The notes: generated by a model from the letters alone, not told the origin. A DNA stretch of 38,026 nt from an uncultured Selenomonadales bacterium (GCA_900314765.1 OMWN01000050.1:1-38026); one strand, 5' to 3'; counted from the first letter of the stretch, positions 23,242-32,520 are shown. Made by a program: numbers and translations.

Positions 23242-23463
23242 GAAAAAAAATAACCGCGCCTGCCAAAGATGCAGAACAAAAAGCGGCACGCTCATGAAGC
23301 AGCATGTTTTCTTTTGCCCCCGTTTCTTTCATCGAATCAAAAGCAAATGGGGGCAATCCATGCCCTGATGATTTCAAGGCAAAATCATCCGGCTTTTGCC
23401 GGGACAATATTTTTCCCCCATCGCGGCTCGCCGCGATCAGGCCCAAGAAAGAAGGGATAAACC
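23242..23463 (+). promoter_or_regulatory. Long structured 5' leader of the permease gene
   Basis: The leader holds several possible hairpins: TTGCCCCC (near 23312) with GGGGGCAA (near 23349), GGCAAAA with TTTTGCC (23374-23400), and ATCGCGGC with GCCGCGAT (near 23420-23438), the last just before the ribosome site. No U tract is seen, so control, if any, would act on translation. No riboswitch class is recognised. Confidence 0.4.
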
Positions 23464-24813
23464 TTGTCTGAGAGCAAAAAAATGGGAGTGGTCCAGCTCA
23501 CAACAGTCACAGCCATCAACATGATGGGCTCAGGCATCATTCTGCTTCCGGCCACATTGGCCGAGATTGGCACAATTTCTATTTTTGCATGGATTCTGGC
23601 CTCCATTGGAGCAACGATTCTTGCTTTCGCCTTCGCCCGCTGCGGCATGCACACGAAGAAAGTCGGCGGCATGGGCGGATACGCCGAATACCATTTCGGC
23701 AGGGCAGGCAATTTCCTGTCAAATTTCTGCTACACCATCTCGCTCATCATAGCGAACGCGGCCATCGCCTCGGGCGTGGTCAGCTACTCATCGTACGTCT
23801 TCGGACTGAGGCTCAGCCCGCTCGAGGTCTGCCTCGCGACAATCGGCGTCCTCATCGTCGCCGCGACCATCAGCCTCGTCGGCCCGAAGAAATTCGGCAA
23901 ATTCACATCGTTCGGCGTCGCCTGCGTCGTGCTCCCTGTCATCGGTCTCATCGTGTTCGGGAGCTTCCATTTCGACTCGAGCATCTACCTCACGGCGTGG
24001 AACCCGCAAAATCTCCCGTTCAGTGAGACAATGAAATCGTCCATCGCCGTCATCATCTGGGCGTTCCTCGGACTCGAGACGGCCTGCGCGAACTCCGACA
24101 CCGTCGAGAACCCCGAGAAAAACGTCCCCATCGCCGTCATGGCGGGCACGCTTCTCGCGGGCCTCTGCTACACGACATCGACGGCCATCATCGGCGGCCT
24201 CGTGCCGTATCAGGAGCTCATGGTCTCAGGCGCGCCGTTTGGTCTCGCCTACGCCTCGATGTTCGGCGACAGAGTCGGCCACATCGTCTCCTGCATGCTC
24301 GTCTGCTCGTGCTTCGTCTCACTGACCGCATGGCAGTTCACCGTCTCCGAGGTCGCACGCGAAGCGTCAACGATTGGGCTTTTCCCGAAATTTCTCTCGA
24401 AAGTGAACTCTTTCCGCTCGCCGTACGTCGCCATCGGCACGCTCGTCGTCATACAGAGCGCGATGACGCTCTCGAGCATGAGCCCGACGCTTTTGAAGCA
24501 ATTCCACATACTCATAAATCTTGCAGTCATGGTCAACCTCATACCGTACCTCCTCGCGATGGCGTCTGTCTCCGACCTGCAAAAGGCCGAAGACATCCCA
24601 CCGAAAAAAGCGCGCATCGCGAACATCGCGGGCGTCGTCGGCGGCATCTACAGCGTCTACGCCGTCTATGGCTGCGGCTGGACCGTCATACTCTCGGGCT
24701 TCGCCGTCACAGGCATCGGCCTCATCATCTACGCGATGGTATCCTCCCGCCTGCGCTACATGCCAGCTGTACAGGTTGCAAGCGCAACAGCATTTCAATC
24801 TGATGGGAAATAA
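23464..24813 (+). CDS. APC-family amino acid/polyamine antiporter (PotE-like)
   Basis: Membrane transporter of 449 residues with twelve predicted spans. It starts with TTG after AAGGGA; the first helix has VTAINMMGSGIILLPA, the glycine-rich substrate loop of the basic amino acid/polyamine antiporter branch (PotE, CadB, ArcD-like), followed by AFAFARCGMHTKKVGGMGGYAEYHFG. IIWAFLGLETACANSDTVENPEKNVP is the conserved helix-6 block. It probably exchanges an amino acid for its decarboxylated amine. No decarboxylase is adjacent, so substrates stay open. Preceded by an unusually long structured leader. Confidence 0.9.
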   Translation: MSESKKMGVVQLTTVTAINMMGSGIILLPATLAEIGTISIFAWILASIGATILAFAFARCGMHTKKVGGMGGYAEYHFGRAGNFLSNFCYTISLIIANAAIASGVVSYSSYVFGLRLSPLEVCLATIGVLIVAATISLVGPKKFGKFTSFGVACVVLPVIGLIVFGSFHFDSSIYLTAWNPQNLPFSETMKSSIAVIIWAFLGLETACANSDTVENPEKNVPIAVMAGTLLAGLCYTTSTAIIGGLVPYQELMVSGAPFGLAYASMFGDRVGHIVSCMLVCSCFVSLTAWQFTVSEVAREASTIGLFPKFLSKVNSFRSPYVAIGTLVVIQSAMTLSSMSPTLLKQFHILINLAVMVNLIPYLLAMASVSDLQKAEDIPPKKARIANIAGVVGGIYSVYAVYGCGWTVILSGFAVTGIGLIIYAMVSSRLRYMPAVQVASATAFQSDGK

Positions 24814-24842
24814 AGGAAATAGCAGGACAATCACACACATAC

Positions 24843-24885
24843 AAAAATGCAGTCGCCAAACGAGGCGGCTGCATTTTTATTTGAC
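24843..24885. terminator. Bidirectional intrinsic terminator
   Basis: AAAATGCAGTCGCC pairs with GGCGGCTGCATTTTT. It serves both the permease and the convergent nucleotidase gene. Confidence 0.85.
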
Positions 24886-24889
24886 CCTA

Positions 24890-26515
24890 TTACTTTATAA
24901 TCGTAATCCTGCCCTGCGGCTTCGCGTAGACATCGGGCACGATGCCGTCGAGTTCTTCTTTGAGATAGTTCTCGATGGCGACTTTGTCGACGTAGCCGAT
25001 GCTGACGGACTCGACGACGCCTGGCTCTGTGGTGTGGCTGTAGGTGTCGCCGCCGCGCACGACGAATTCGGAGACGGCGACGCGATAGACTTTGTCCATG
25101 TCGAATGGCTCGCCGCCCACTTCGTCAATCTTCACGCGCGAGCCGAGATTCTTCGGCGCGTAGTACGTGCTGCCGGGGTACTGGCGGCCATTGACGTACG
25201 GGACGCGCGTGTCCACGGTGTAGCGCATGCCCGCAACCTGTGGGAAAGCGCCGATGGCGCGCGGCGTCGAGCACGTCGCGGCCTCGATGAGTTCGAGGAG
25301 GTCGCGCCCTTTTATCGTCATCACGTAGAGCACATTGTTGTATGGCGCCGAGCGCGAGATGTCGCCGAGTGTCACGGTGCCATTTTTGATGGTGGCGCGA
25401 ATGCTGCCGCCGTTGATGATGGCCGCATCGACCTTCACGCCGTCGATGACCATCGCGTTGTTTGCCTGCCAGAGAAATGCGTCCGCGATGAAATCGCCCG
25501 AGTTCATTTCCTGCGTCCTCACACCGGGGTCGCGCGTGCCGTCGAGGTCGAACGACGTCGTACCAATCGCGCGCGCGAGCTTATCATTGACATCGGCCGC
25601 GACGCGGTCAATGAGCTTCTTCACGCCATTGTCCTCGACATTCGTAGAGTCAAACGGCACGAGCTCCTCCTGCCATTTCCCGCCCGTGAAGACGATGTGG
25701 CCGATGTTGTGCGTGTAGCAGCCCGTCTCCGCGAGCAGCGCGCCCTTGATGCGGCGATTTTTCACGGCGTGGTCGTGGCCGTCGATGAAAATGTCGATGC
25801 CCTTCACATTTTCGAGCACATCATCCGAGCGATTGCCCGCGTTGAAATTCTCGCTGCCCATGTGGCCGACTGCCACGATGAGGTCACAGCCCTCGCCCTT
25901 CAGCCTGTCCACCTCGCGCTGGACGGCCTTGTAGAGCTCCTTGCCGCCGAGAAACTTGAGCCCCGCGACTGCCATTGGCGATGCGCTCGTCGCGGCCTCG
26001 GGCGTCGTGATGCCGATTACACCGATTTTGTGATTGCCCTTCTCAATGATGGTGGACGGCTGCGCGAAAAGCTCGCCCGTCGCCTCGACGACAATGTTGC
26101 ACGCGAGAACGGGGAACTTCGCCTCGCTCATGCGCTTCTGCGTCACGTCTTGACCGTAATCGAACTCATGATTGCCGAGGCACATCGCGTCGTAGCCCAC
26201 GGCGTTCATGAACTCAATGGCCGACGCGCCCTTGCTGAAATTCACGAGATTATTGTCCTGTATCGCGTCGCCCGCGTCGAGCAGCAGCACATTCTTGCCG
26301 TCGGCAATGAGCTTGTCGCGCAGTCCCGCGACCGCCGCCATGCCGTTCACGCCGCTTTCGTCCGAGCGCTGATCGTAGCCGTGCGTGTCATTCGTGTGCA
26401 AAATGACGAGGTCCGAGAAATCATGCTGCACCGCGGCCGCCGTGCAGCCGCCCGTCATGACCCCGAGCACGAAATAGAGCGCAAGGCCAAAACACATTAA
26501 CCATTTTCTCATAGG
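24890..26515 (-). CDS. Lipoprotein 5'-nucleotidase / UDP-sugar hydrolase-type phosphatase
   Basis: Exported phosphatase of 541 residues of the UshA/5'-nucleotidase family, which releases phosphate from nucleotides outside the cytoplasm. It starts at 26515 after GGGAGAG. The signal ends at VMTGGC, a lipobox, so it is membrane-anchored. The metallophosphatase domain (about 35-300) has ILHTNDTHG, LLLDAGDAIQD, LGNHEFDYG, VGHMGSE and IDGHDHAV (usual Ser of GHSH replaced by Asp). The C-terminal nucleotide-recognition domain (about 330-510) has INGGSIRA. A DUF4337 gene lies 39 bp upstream in the same unit. Confidence 0.92.
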   Translation of the reverse strand, partial: PMRKWLMCFGLALYFVLGVMTGGCTAAAVQHDFSDLVILHTNDTHGYDQRSDESGVNGMAAVAGLRDKLIADGKNVLLLDAGDAIQDNNLVNFSKGASAIEFMNAVGYDAMCLGNHEFDYGQDVTQKRMSEAKFPVLACNIVVEATGELFAQPSTIIEKGNHKIGVIGITTPEAATSASPMAVAGLKFLGGKELYKAVQREVDRLKGEGCDLIVAVGHMGSENFNAGNRSDDVLENVKGIDIFIDGHDHAVKNRRIKGALLAETGCYTHNIGHIVFTGGKWQEELVPFDSTNVEDNGVKKLIDRVAADVNDKLARAIGTTSFDLDGTRDPGVRTQEMNSGDFIADAFLWQANNAMVIDGVKVDAAIINGGSIRATIKNGTVTLGDISRSAPYNNVLYVMTIKGRDLLELIEAATCSTPRAIGAFPQVAGMRYTVDTRVPYVNGRQYPGSTYYAPKNLGSRVKIDEVGGEPFDMDKVYRVAVSEFVVRGGDTYSHTTEPGVVESVSIGYVDKVAIENYLKEELDGIVPDVYAKPQGRITIIK

Positions 26516-26554
26516 AAACTCTCCCTTGCTCTGCTGAAAACCCAAAACCACGCC

Positions 26555-27103
26555 TCACATCACCATGAGCGTCGACACGAAATAGAACACGCCGACAGCG
26601 CCGATGGCCAAACTTGCGTACCAAAAATAGATGAGCTTGATGAGCGCGGCAAGGGATGACAGCAAAATCGCAATCTGAAGATACGTCAGACCCTGCGAAA
26701 ATCCCGTGCGCAGCTCAAGCGAGCGGTCGCGCTTCGCCTCGAGCGCCTTTGCCTTCTCGCTGATGTCCTTTTCCTCGTCCTTGTACTCATCGACTTTCTG
26801 CTGATACTTCTCGATTGTCTTCTCGGCGGCCTCGCTGTCGAGGTTCCGCTGGTTGAGCGTTATCTCCTGTATCTGCGTCTTGTAGATGTTCTCCTTGAGG
26901 CTCTTCGCCTGATAAAAAGCCCACATGTCGGACGCCTGATTCTGCGCGAGGATGCCCGCATTCGTGAAGCCGCCCGCCTTGAGCGTCGAAAACGTCGCAC
27001 ATATTGCGAGCAGCAGTGCCGTCAGCGCAACAAGCTGCGTCGTTCGCTCCGACCACTTCTTGCCCTCGTCCTTCTTCTCCGCGTCTTTCTTTTCCTCTGC
27101 CAT
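26555..27103 (-). CDS. DUF4337-family membrane protein
   Basis: A 182-residue protein with a lysine-rich N terminus, a first membrane segment at about 24-43 (TQLVALTALLLAICATFSTL), a long charged coiled coil (about 60-125, rich in Glu, Lys, Gln), and two C-terminal membrane segments. The block NQASDMWAFYQAKSLKE is typical of DUF4337 proteins, whose function is unknown. GAGGGGG precedes the start. Same strand and 39 bp from the nucleotidase gene, so co-transcription is likely. Confidence 0.85.
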   Translation of the reverse strand: MAEEKKDAEKKDEGKKWSERTTQLVALTALLLAICATFSTLKAGGFTNAGILAQNQASDMWAFYQAKSLKENIYKTQIQEITLNQRNLDSEAAEKTIEKYQQKVDEYKDEEKDISEKAKALEAKRDRSLELRTGFSQGLTYLQIAILLSSLAALIKLIYFWYASLAIGAVGVFYFVSTLMVM

Positions 27104-27268
27104 TTGATTTCCCCCTCAAAATAATATGAAATCTGCCGCGCATCGCCGTATCCACACAGCCGCGCTTGACGGGCGCCGCGCAATGACGCTCTCATCATCG
27201 CGCAGAAGTCCTTCGTGATATAATACCATAAATTTTCAGCGCTGTGGGAAAAACAAGGATAAAACAGC

Positions 27269-27297
27269 TTGAGGAAATTTTTTCGCGATGATATAAT
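27269..27297 (+). promoter_or_regulatory. Promoter of the DUF554 gene
   Basis: TTGAGG and TATAAT are spaced by 17 bp, about 33 bp before the start codon. Confidence 0.65.
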
Positions 27298-27329
27298 CGT
27301 GGGAACACATTTCGAAAGGAGCGAGTGTC

Positions 27330-28070
27330 ATGGCGGGGACAGGCGTCATCGTCAACGTATTGGGCATCGCCATCGGCGGCATCATCGGCGCTGCGGCGGG
27401 GCGGCTCATCAGCGAGCGCTATCAGGAGACGCTCATGAAGGCAAACGCCATCGTCGTGCTTTTCCTCGGGCTCGGCGGTGCACTCTCGAAAATGCTCCGC
27501 GTGGGCGCCGACGGCACGACGCTCGACTTCGTCGGCGTCAATATGATGGTCGCAAGCTTCATCGTCGGCGGCCTCGCTGGCGAAATCATCAACCTCGAGG
27601 ACCGCATGGAGTCGTTCGGCGTGTGGCTCAAAAAGAAAGTCGTCAAAAAATCTAGCGGCGCGTCGGACAAAGACGCCATGTTCGTCGACGGCTTCGTCTC
27701 GACGTCGCTCACCGTCTGCATCGGCGCAATGGCCGTCATCGGCCCCATAAACGACCGCCTGCTCGGCGATCCCGCCGTGCTCTACATCAAGACCGTCCTC
27801 GACTTCATCATCGTCATGCTCATGGCGGCCTCCATGGGGCGCGGCTGCGCGTTCTCCGCCATCTCCGTCGGCGCGCTCGAGGGCGCAATCTACATATTCG
27901 CGGGCTTCCTCGAGCCCATCATGACCCCTGCCGCCGAGGCCAACCTCTCATACATCGGCAACATGCTGATATTCTGCGTCGGCGTCAATCTATTCTGGGG
28001 CAAGATGGTGCGCGTCGCCAACCTCCTCCCTGCTATCGTCATCGCCATCGCTTGGGCGTTTTTGCCGTGA
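27330..28070 (+). CDS. DUF554-family membrane protein
   Basis: Integral membrane protein of 246 residues with about seven hydrophobic segments. The opening GVIVNVLGIAIGGIIGAAAG and the block VDGFVSTSLTVCIGAMAVIGPINDRL are characteristic of DUF554 proteins (relatives of E. coli YdfK/YqgA-like proteins), thought to be transporters of unknown substrate. AAAGGAG precedes the start. It is transcribed alone. Confidence 0.9.
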   Translation: MAGTGVIVNVLGIAIGGIIGAAAGRLISERYQETLMKANAIVVLFLGLGGALSKMLRVGADGTTLDFVGVNMMVASFIVGGLAGEIINLEDRMESFGVWLKKKVVKKSSGASDKDAMFVDGFVSTSLTVCIGAMAVIGPINDRLLGDPAVLYIKTVLDFIIVMLMAASMGRGCAFSAISVGALEGAIYIFAGFLEPIMTPAAEANLSYIGNMLIFCVGVNLFWGKMVRVANLLPAIVIAIAWAFLP

Positions 28071-28092
28071 AGTGTAGTTGTACTACGCATAC

Positions 28093-28134
28093 AAAACCCT
28101 CTCATTCGTGCCAGCGAGTGAGAGGGATTTTTCT
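28093..28134. terminator. Intrinsic terminator between convergent genes
   Basis: ACCCTCTCATTCG pairs with CGAGTGAGAGGG and is followed by TTTTT. Its stem closely resembles the terminator at 30547-30594. Confidence 0.85.
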
Positions 28135-28142
28135 TTCTTATT

Positions 28143-29393
28143 TTATACGTGCGCAGGAATTTCCCTCGCGCGAATCATCGCGTTTTCATCATTCTCATCG
28201 TCCGCATCATTCGTCTTTGCCGATGTGACTTTGTGCATGAACGCAATGAAGGCACCGATGCTGAGGACGGTGAATAGGACAATCATTGCGACAAGCCCCG
28301 TCCAATGCAGATGGTGATAGAAAAATCCACCGAGAACGCTCAGGACACTGCCGCCGATGTAGTAGCAAAGCATATAAAGCGATGCGGCTGGCGCTTTGTC
28401 GATGCCGTCGAGTTGCCCGACCCAGCTTGCCGCCGTCGTGTGGCAGGCGAATATGCCCGATATGAAGAACCCGAGCCCCACGTATTTCGCGCAGAGCGGC
28501 GCTCCGAGCGTCATGACGCTGCCGCATATCATCAGCGCGAAGCCGAGCTTCAGCACGCGCCCCTTGCCCCAGTGGTCTGCCAATTTCCCTGCGACGGCGG
28601 AGCTCATCGTGCCGAATATCTGCATGAGAAAAATCGGCGCAAGCTCCACCTTTGTGAGAAAATACGGCGCATCGAGCAGAGCGTACGTTATATACGTGTA
28701 TACCGCGGCGAACGTTCCCATGAGCGAAAATCCGATGAAATTGAGCAGCAGCAGACGCGAGTCCTTCACAAGCGCGAAAACCGAGGCAAGCGAGCCCATG
28801 CGCGGGCGCGCAACAGCGTGGCGAGACGCAGGCATGAGCGAACAGTAGAGCACCGCCACCAACGCGCCGCACACGGTGAAGAGGAAAAACACCTCACGCC
28901 ACGACACCATGTCTGACAACAGCGTTGCGACGAACCTGCCGAGCATGCCGCCCGCCGCCGTGCTGCCGAGATACAGCCCGATTGTCGTCGCCGTGCGATT
29001 TGCGGGGAACTCCTCGTTGATGTACGCAATCATGAGTGCAGGAAACGTCCCGAGCAGCATGCCCTGCAAAAAGCGGCAGGCTACGATGACGTGAAATCCG
29101 ACGCCCGCACCCATGACGGCGTCGAGGATGGCCGCCGCGCCAAGCGACAGCCCCATGACCCATTTGCGGCTCAAAAAATCCGCAAACATGATGACGAGGA
29201 GCAGCGTCGCGGACATGCCCGCCATCTCCGCCGCGACGATGAGACTCCCCTCTGCGGGCATGAGCCCGAGCTCACCCGCGATGCTTGGTATGAGCGGCTG
29301 TGGCCCATGCTTCAGCGAGTACGCGACGACGCCGCTCATCATCATGAGCACGATTGCCCTCATATATCTGTTCCTTGAATTATCTTCATTCAT
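28143..29393 (-). CDS. MFS transporter (YnfM-like)
   Basis: Major facilitator exporter of 416 residues with twelve predicted spans. The start at 29393 follows GGGGGA; an in-frame codon at 29441 precedes the site. Helix 1 (GVVAYSLKHGPQPLIPSIAGELG), MFADFLSRKWVMGLSLG (motif A) and CRFLQGMLLGTFPALMIAYINEEF (motif around helix 4) fit the AraJ/YnfM drug or metabolite exporters. It is divergent from a LysR regulator with a 23-bp palindrome between; in E. coli ynfM is likewise divergent from a LysR gene. Substrate unknown. Confidence 0.9.
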   Translation of the reverse strand: MNEDNSRNRYMRAIVLMMMSGVVAYSLKHGPQPLIPSIAGELGLMPAEGSLIVAAEMAGMSATLLLVIMFADFLSRKWVMGLSLGAAAILDAVMGAGVGFHVIVACRFLQGMLLGTFPALMIAYINEEFPANRTATTIGLYLGSTAAGGMLGRFVATLLSDMVSWREVFFLFTVCGALVAVLYCSLMPASRHAVARPRMGSLASVFALVKDSRLLLLNFIGFSLMGTFAAVYTYITYALLDAPYFLTKVELAPIFLMQIFGTMSSAVAGKLADHWGKGRVLKLGFALMICGSVMTLGAPLCAKYVGLGFFISGIFACHTTAASWVGQLDGIDKAPAASLYMLCYYIGGSVLSVLGGFFYHHLHWTGLVAMIVLFTVLSIGAFIAFMHKVTSAKTNDADDENDENAMIRAREIPAHV

Positions 29394-29495
29394 AATCTTG
29401 TCCCCCTGTCTTATCTCTTGATGAAATCGATTTCCCTTCACGGAATAAATGATAGCGTCTTTTATCGTATAAGTAAAATATCAATCAATCATTCG

Positions 29496-29518
29496 TCTTA
29501 TATAATAATTATATAAGA
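29496..29518. promoter_or_regulatory. 23-bp palindrome between divergent MFS and LysR genes
   Basis: TCTTATATAAT and ATTATATAAGA flank one central base: a perfect AT-rich palindrome of the T-N11-A kind favoured by LysR proteins. It lies about 100 bp from either start codon. Confidence 0.6.
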
Positions 29519-29634
29519 TTAGCAATACCGCTGAAAGGAAATTTCATTTGACACGAATGTCATTCACGCCTATCATATAAGCAAAATGATTTCATGTCGC
29601 AAATCGTATATGAATATTTTATAGGAGGACAACG

Positions 29635-30534
29635 ATGAACCTCGAATATTTCAAGAATTTCATCACCATCGTCGAGACGGGGAGCATGAGTAAAGCGGCG
29701 GAAAAGCTTCTTGTCGCGCAGCCCGCGCTGAGCCGACAGATTCACATCATCGAGAGCGAATACGGCGTGCCGCTTTTCGAGAGCGGGCGCGGCGCGCACA
29801 GACTCAGGCTCACGGACGCGGGCTGGATATTCTACAGGCAGGCGCGCAAGCTGTGCCTGCTCGACGACGACACACGAAAGCAGATAGAGAACTACAGCGA
29901 GGGCGTGCAGGGGACGCTGCGCATCTCGCTCGCGCCGTCGCGCGCGCCGTTCTTCGTCAATCGATACGCGCTGCCATTCACGAAGAAATATCCGAACGTT
30001 CACTATGACCTGCGCGAAGCGGGCGCGGACGAGCTCATAGAAAACGTTCGGCGCGGCGACTCGGAAATCGGCATTGCGAACGCGATTGTGCCCGATTTGT
30101 CCATCTTCAAAATTTTATTCAAGCGCAAAGAGAACTTCGTCGCCGTCGCACCGATCGACAGGGCACAGCACATAAAGCGCGACACTGTCTCCATCGCCGA
30201 CCTCGCGACCGAGAACGTCGTCATCCCGCGCGCGCACGTCGCCATGTTCGACGCGGCCGCGAAATCGTCGTCCACGCGCATGAACATCATCGCGACGGTC
30301 GACACGCGCTCGACGGCGATGAGATTTGCCGAGGAAGGTCTCGCGTGGGCGCTGATACCGTGGGAAGCAATAGAGGCCCTGCCACCTCGCGTCGTGTCGT
30401 TCACGCTCGAGGGGCTTGACAACTCGGCACTCAAGACAATATTCTGCATGCGCGACCGCACCCTCTCCCCTGTCATGAAAACATTCCTCACCGTCTACGC
30501 GGAGGAGCTTCACCGTCAGCTGCCCGACGCATGA
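29635..30534 (+). CDS. LysR-family transcriptional regulator
   Basis: Regulator of 299 residues, normal size. The N-terminal HTH (MNLEYFKNFITIVETGSMSKAAEKLLVAQPALSRQI in family form) is followed by the linker helix and a periplasmic-binding-type effector domain from about residue 90 (QGTLRISLAPSRAPFF). AGGAGG precedes the ATG. The divergent MFS exporter is the likely target, with the 23-bp palindrome as probable binding site. The inducer is unknown. Confidence 0.93.
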   Translation: MNLEYFKNFITIVETGSMSKAAEKLLVAQPALSRQIHIIESEYGVPLFESGRGAHRLRLTDAGWIFYRQARKLCLLDDDTRKQIENYSEGVQGTLRISLAPSRAPFFVNRYALPFTKKYPNVHYDLREAGADELIENVRRGDSEIGIANAIVPDLSIFKILFKRKENFVAVAPIDRAQHIKRDTVSIADLATENVVIPRAHVAMFDAAAKSSSTRMNIIATVDTRSTAMRFAEEGLAWALIPWEAIEALPPRVVSFTLEGLDNSALKTIFCMRDRTLSPVMKTFLTVYAEELHRQLPDA

Positions 30535-30546
30535 GGAAATGCACGC

Positions 30547-30594
30547 AAAAAATCCCTCTCATTCATCGTGCTAGATGAACGAGAGGGATTTTTA
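30547..30594. terminator. Intrinsic terminator between convergent genes
   Basis: AAAAATCCCTCTC..TTCATC pairs with GATGAA.GAGAGGGATTTTT. Works for LysR and for the rubrerythrin. Confidence 0.9.
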
Positions 30595-30611
30595 TTTCAC
30601 ATCAATAACTC

Positions 30612-31244
30612 TCAATAATTTTCCTCGCGGACCTCGAAATAGCTCTGCGGATGCTTGCATACTGGGCAAATGTCCGGCGCTTTCGTGCCAACGACGATGT
30701 GGCCGCAGTTGCGGCACTCCCAGACCTTGACGCCCGACTTCTCGAATACCGTCTTCGTCTCGACATTTTTGAGAAGCTTCCTGTAGCGCTCCTCGTGCGA
30801 TTTCTCGATGGCGGCAACGCCGCGGAACTGCTCCGCGAGCTCCGTGAAGCCCTCAGCGTCCGCTTCCTTTGCCATGCGGTCGTACATGTCCGTCCACTCC
30901 GCATTCTCGCCCTCGGCCGCGTGCAGGAGATTTTCCTCCACCGTGCCGACGCCGCCGAGCGCCTTGAACCAGAGCTTCGCGTGCTCCTTCTCGTTGTCCG
31001 CCGTGCGGAGGAACAGCGCCGCGATCTGCTCGTAGCCCGCCTTCTTCGCGACCGACGCGAAATACGTGTACTTGTTGCGCGCCATCGACTCGCCCGCGAA
31101 CGCCTCCATCAGATTTTTCTCCGTCTTCGTCCCCGCGTACGGATTGACCGCCTTCATGACCCCTGCCTTCTTGCACTTTGGGCAGACCTCCGGCGCCTTG
31201 TCGCCCTCGAAAACCTCACCGCACACACTGCATACGAATTTCAT
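30612..31244 (-). CDS. Rubrerythrin with rubredoxin-like domains at both ends
   Basis: Peroxide-reducing diiron protein of 210 residues. It opens with a short iron- or zinc-binding knuckle ([20 protein letters not shown]), then the ferritin-like domain (about 40-165: [30 protein letters not shown]), and ends with a second rubredoxin ([21 protein letters not shown]). N-terminal placement is the 'reverse rubrerythrin' plan of clostridia; here both ends carry one. AAGGAGG precedes the start. It is last in a minus-strand run after the QueG-like and antitoxin-like genes. Confidence 0.93.
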   Translation of the reverse strand: MKFVCSVCGEVFEGDKAPEVCPKCKKAGVMKAVNPYAGTKTEKNLMEAFAGESMARNKYTYFASVAKKAGYEQIAALFLRTADNEKEHAKLWFKALGGVGTVEENLLHAAEGENAEWTDMYDRMAKEADAEGFTELAEQFRGVAAIEKSHEERYRKLLKNVETKTVFEKSGVKVWECRNCGHIVVGTKAPDICPVCKHPQSYFEVREENY

Positions 31245-31295
31245 AGCTTTTCCTCCTTATACTTTTGATACACTGTTACACTTGATATGAAAATA

Positions 31296-31517
31296 TCATA
31301 CCATACGCCAATGAAAAAATATAGAAAAATTATGACGAATGCGAATAAACCCCCTCGATTTTTTCACCTTGCGCGCAAATGCCTCGTACTGCTCCTCCGT
31401 GAGCTCGGGACAGTCATCATCATATGTGATTGGCAGCGACGACGCACGGCGAATGTGTTCTCGTTGCTCTTCTGTCGGCTTTTGCCCTGCTTTCATGGTC
31501 ATTTTATGAATTGCCAT
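31296..31517 (-). CDS. Antitoxin-like small protein, orphan
   Basis: A 73-residue protein. The block KPTEEQREHIRRASSLPITYDDDCPELTEEQ matches the pattern of short type II antitoxin-like proteins common in Firmicutes (x-PTxEQ...I.YDED.PELT.E). The last ~20 residues (RGFIRIRHNFSIFFHWRMV) are aromatic and unlike that family, so the end may be altered. It begins 22 bp after the QueG-like gene and ends 51 bp before the rubrerythrin start; no toxin partner is adjacent. GAGAGAG lies just before the ATG. Confidence 0.6.
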   Translation of the reverse strand: MAIHKMTMKAGQKPTEEQREHIRRASSLPITYDDDCPELTEEQYEAFARKVKKSRGFIRIRHNFSIFFHWRMV

Positions 31518-31539
31518 AATTCTCTCTCATTCGTCCTTA

Positions 31540-32520
31540 TCACTTATTCATATTTTCATTTTTAAGCGCTCGTTTTGCACTCGCGCGAACCATTGCGCCC
31601 TGCTTCGGGCTGACATGATGCTCCGTTTTCGGGACAATGTATTTTGCGATTTCCTCATCCGACGCGTTCACGAGGTGCGGCAGGTCGAAATGCGGCACAT
31701 ACTCGTCCAAATGCGGGTACGGCTCGCCGTCGTCCCAGTTTTTCCCGCGATTGTACGGACACGCGTCCTGGCAGGCATCGCAGCCAATCGTCCACGTGCC
31801 GAGCTGTTCGTCCGTCACATCGTCGGGATAGCGCCCATTGCCGAACGTCGTGCAGAACGAGACACAGCGCAGAGGGTTCATCATGCGCGGCCCCTTAAGC
31901 GCATGCGTCGGGCACGCGTCCTGACAGAAATGGCACTTCTCCGCGCACGGGTGAAACTCCTTGTGCTGATACAGGCGGCACTCGGCGTCGATGGCATAGG
32001 CGTCGAGCGTCGTGTACGAGCCATTCTCATCGTAGAAAAAATTATTTTTGCGCACAATGCCGAGCCCCGCCATCGCTGCGGCGTAGCGGTAGCCCGTGAA
32101 GCTCATCCTCAGTTCCTCATCCCTGTCCGTCCAGCGAATGCCGCGCTCCGTGAGCCACTCCGTAAATCCACGCTTTTCCCTGCGCAAATCCGGGTCGCTC
32201 TCGCGGCTCAGCAAAAACGCCTTGGCAAATTTTCCCTGAAGCTCCTTCGGATAGCGGTATTTGCGATAGCCCGACGTGCATATTATGATGGATTTCGCCC
32301 ACGGCAGACGCTCCTTCACCATCGTGAGCGTGCGAAAATGCTCATAAAACGGTGCGCTCTCGGGCACATCCTTGAGCCGCTTCTCGAATCGCTCAACAAA
32401 TCCGTCCAAATCGTCAAGCGAAATGATGCCGCACGACGAAAATCCATGCGCAAGCGCCGCCGCCTCGATTTCCCTCGCGAGCCCTTCATTCACCGTATAC
32501 TCCTTTTCCTGTTCCATCAT
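31540..32520 (-). CDS. QueG-like 4Fe-4S double-cluster protein
   Basis: Iron-sulfur protein of 326 residues related to epoxyqueuosine reductase QueG. Two ferredoxin-type clusters are bound by CAEKCHFCQDACPTHAL and by CVSFC plus GCDACQDACPYN. The N-terminal ~180 residues correspond to the cobalamin-binding domain (DUF1730-type) by position; RYAAAMAGLGIVRKNNFFY is the typical block before the clusters. It lacks a HEAT-repeat tail. It may be true QueG or one of the paralogues of unknown role. The start is 32520 or 32517, after GAAGG; a TTG at 32538 is earlier. Confidence 0.8.
   Translation of the reverse strand: MMEQEKEYTVNEGLAREIEAAALAHGFSSCGIISLDDLDGFVERFEKRLKDVPESAPFYEHFRTLTMVKERLPWAKSIIICTSGYRKYRYPKELQGKFAKAFLLSRESDPDLRREKRGFTEWLTERGIRWTDRDEELRMSFTGYRYAAAMAGLGIVRKNNFFYDENGSYTTLDAYAIDAECRLYQHKEFHPCAEKCHFCQDACPTHALKGPRMMNPLRCVSFCTTFGNGRYPDDVTDEQLGTWTIGCDACQDACPYNRGKNWDDGEPYPHLDEYVPHFDLPHLVNASDEEIAKYIVPKTEHHVSPKQGAMVRASAKRALKNENMNK

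Noticed and set aside
24521-26500. 659-codon plus-strand frame opposite the nucleotidase
   Set aside because: Runs through the permease end and terminator and has shadow composition; the minus strand has all nucleotidase motifs.
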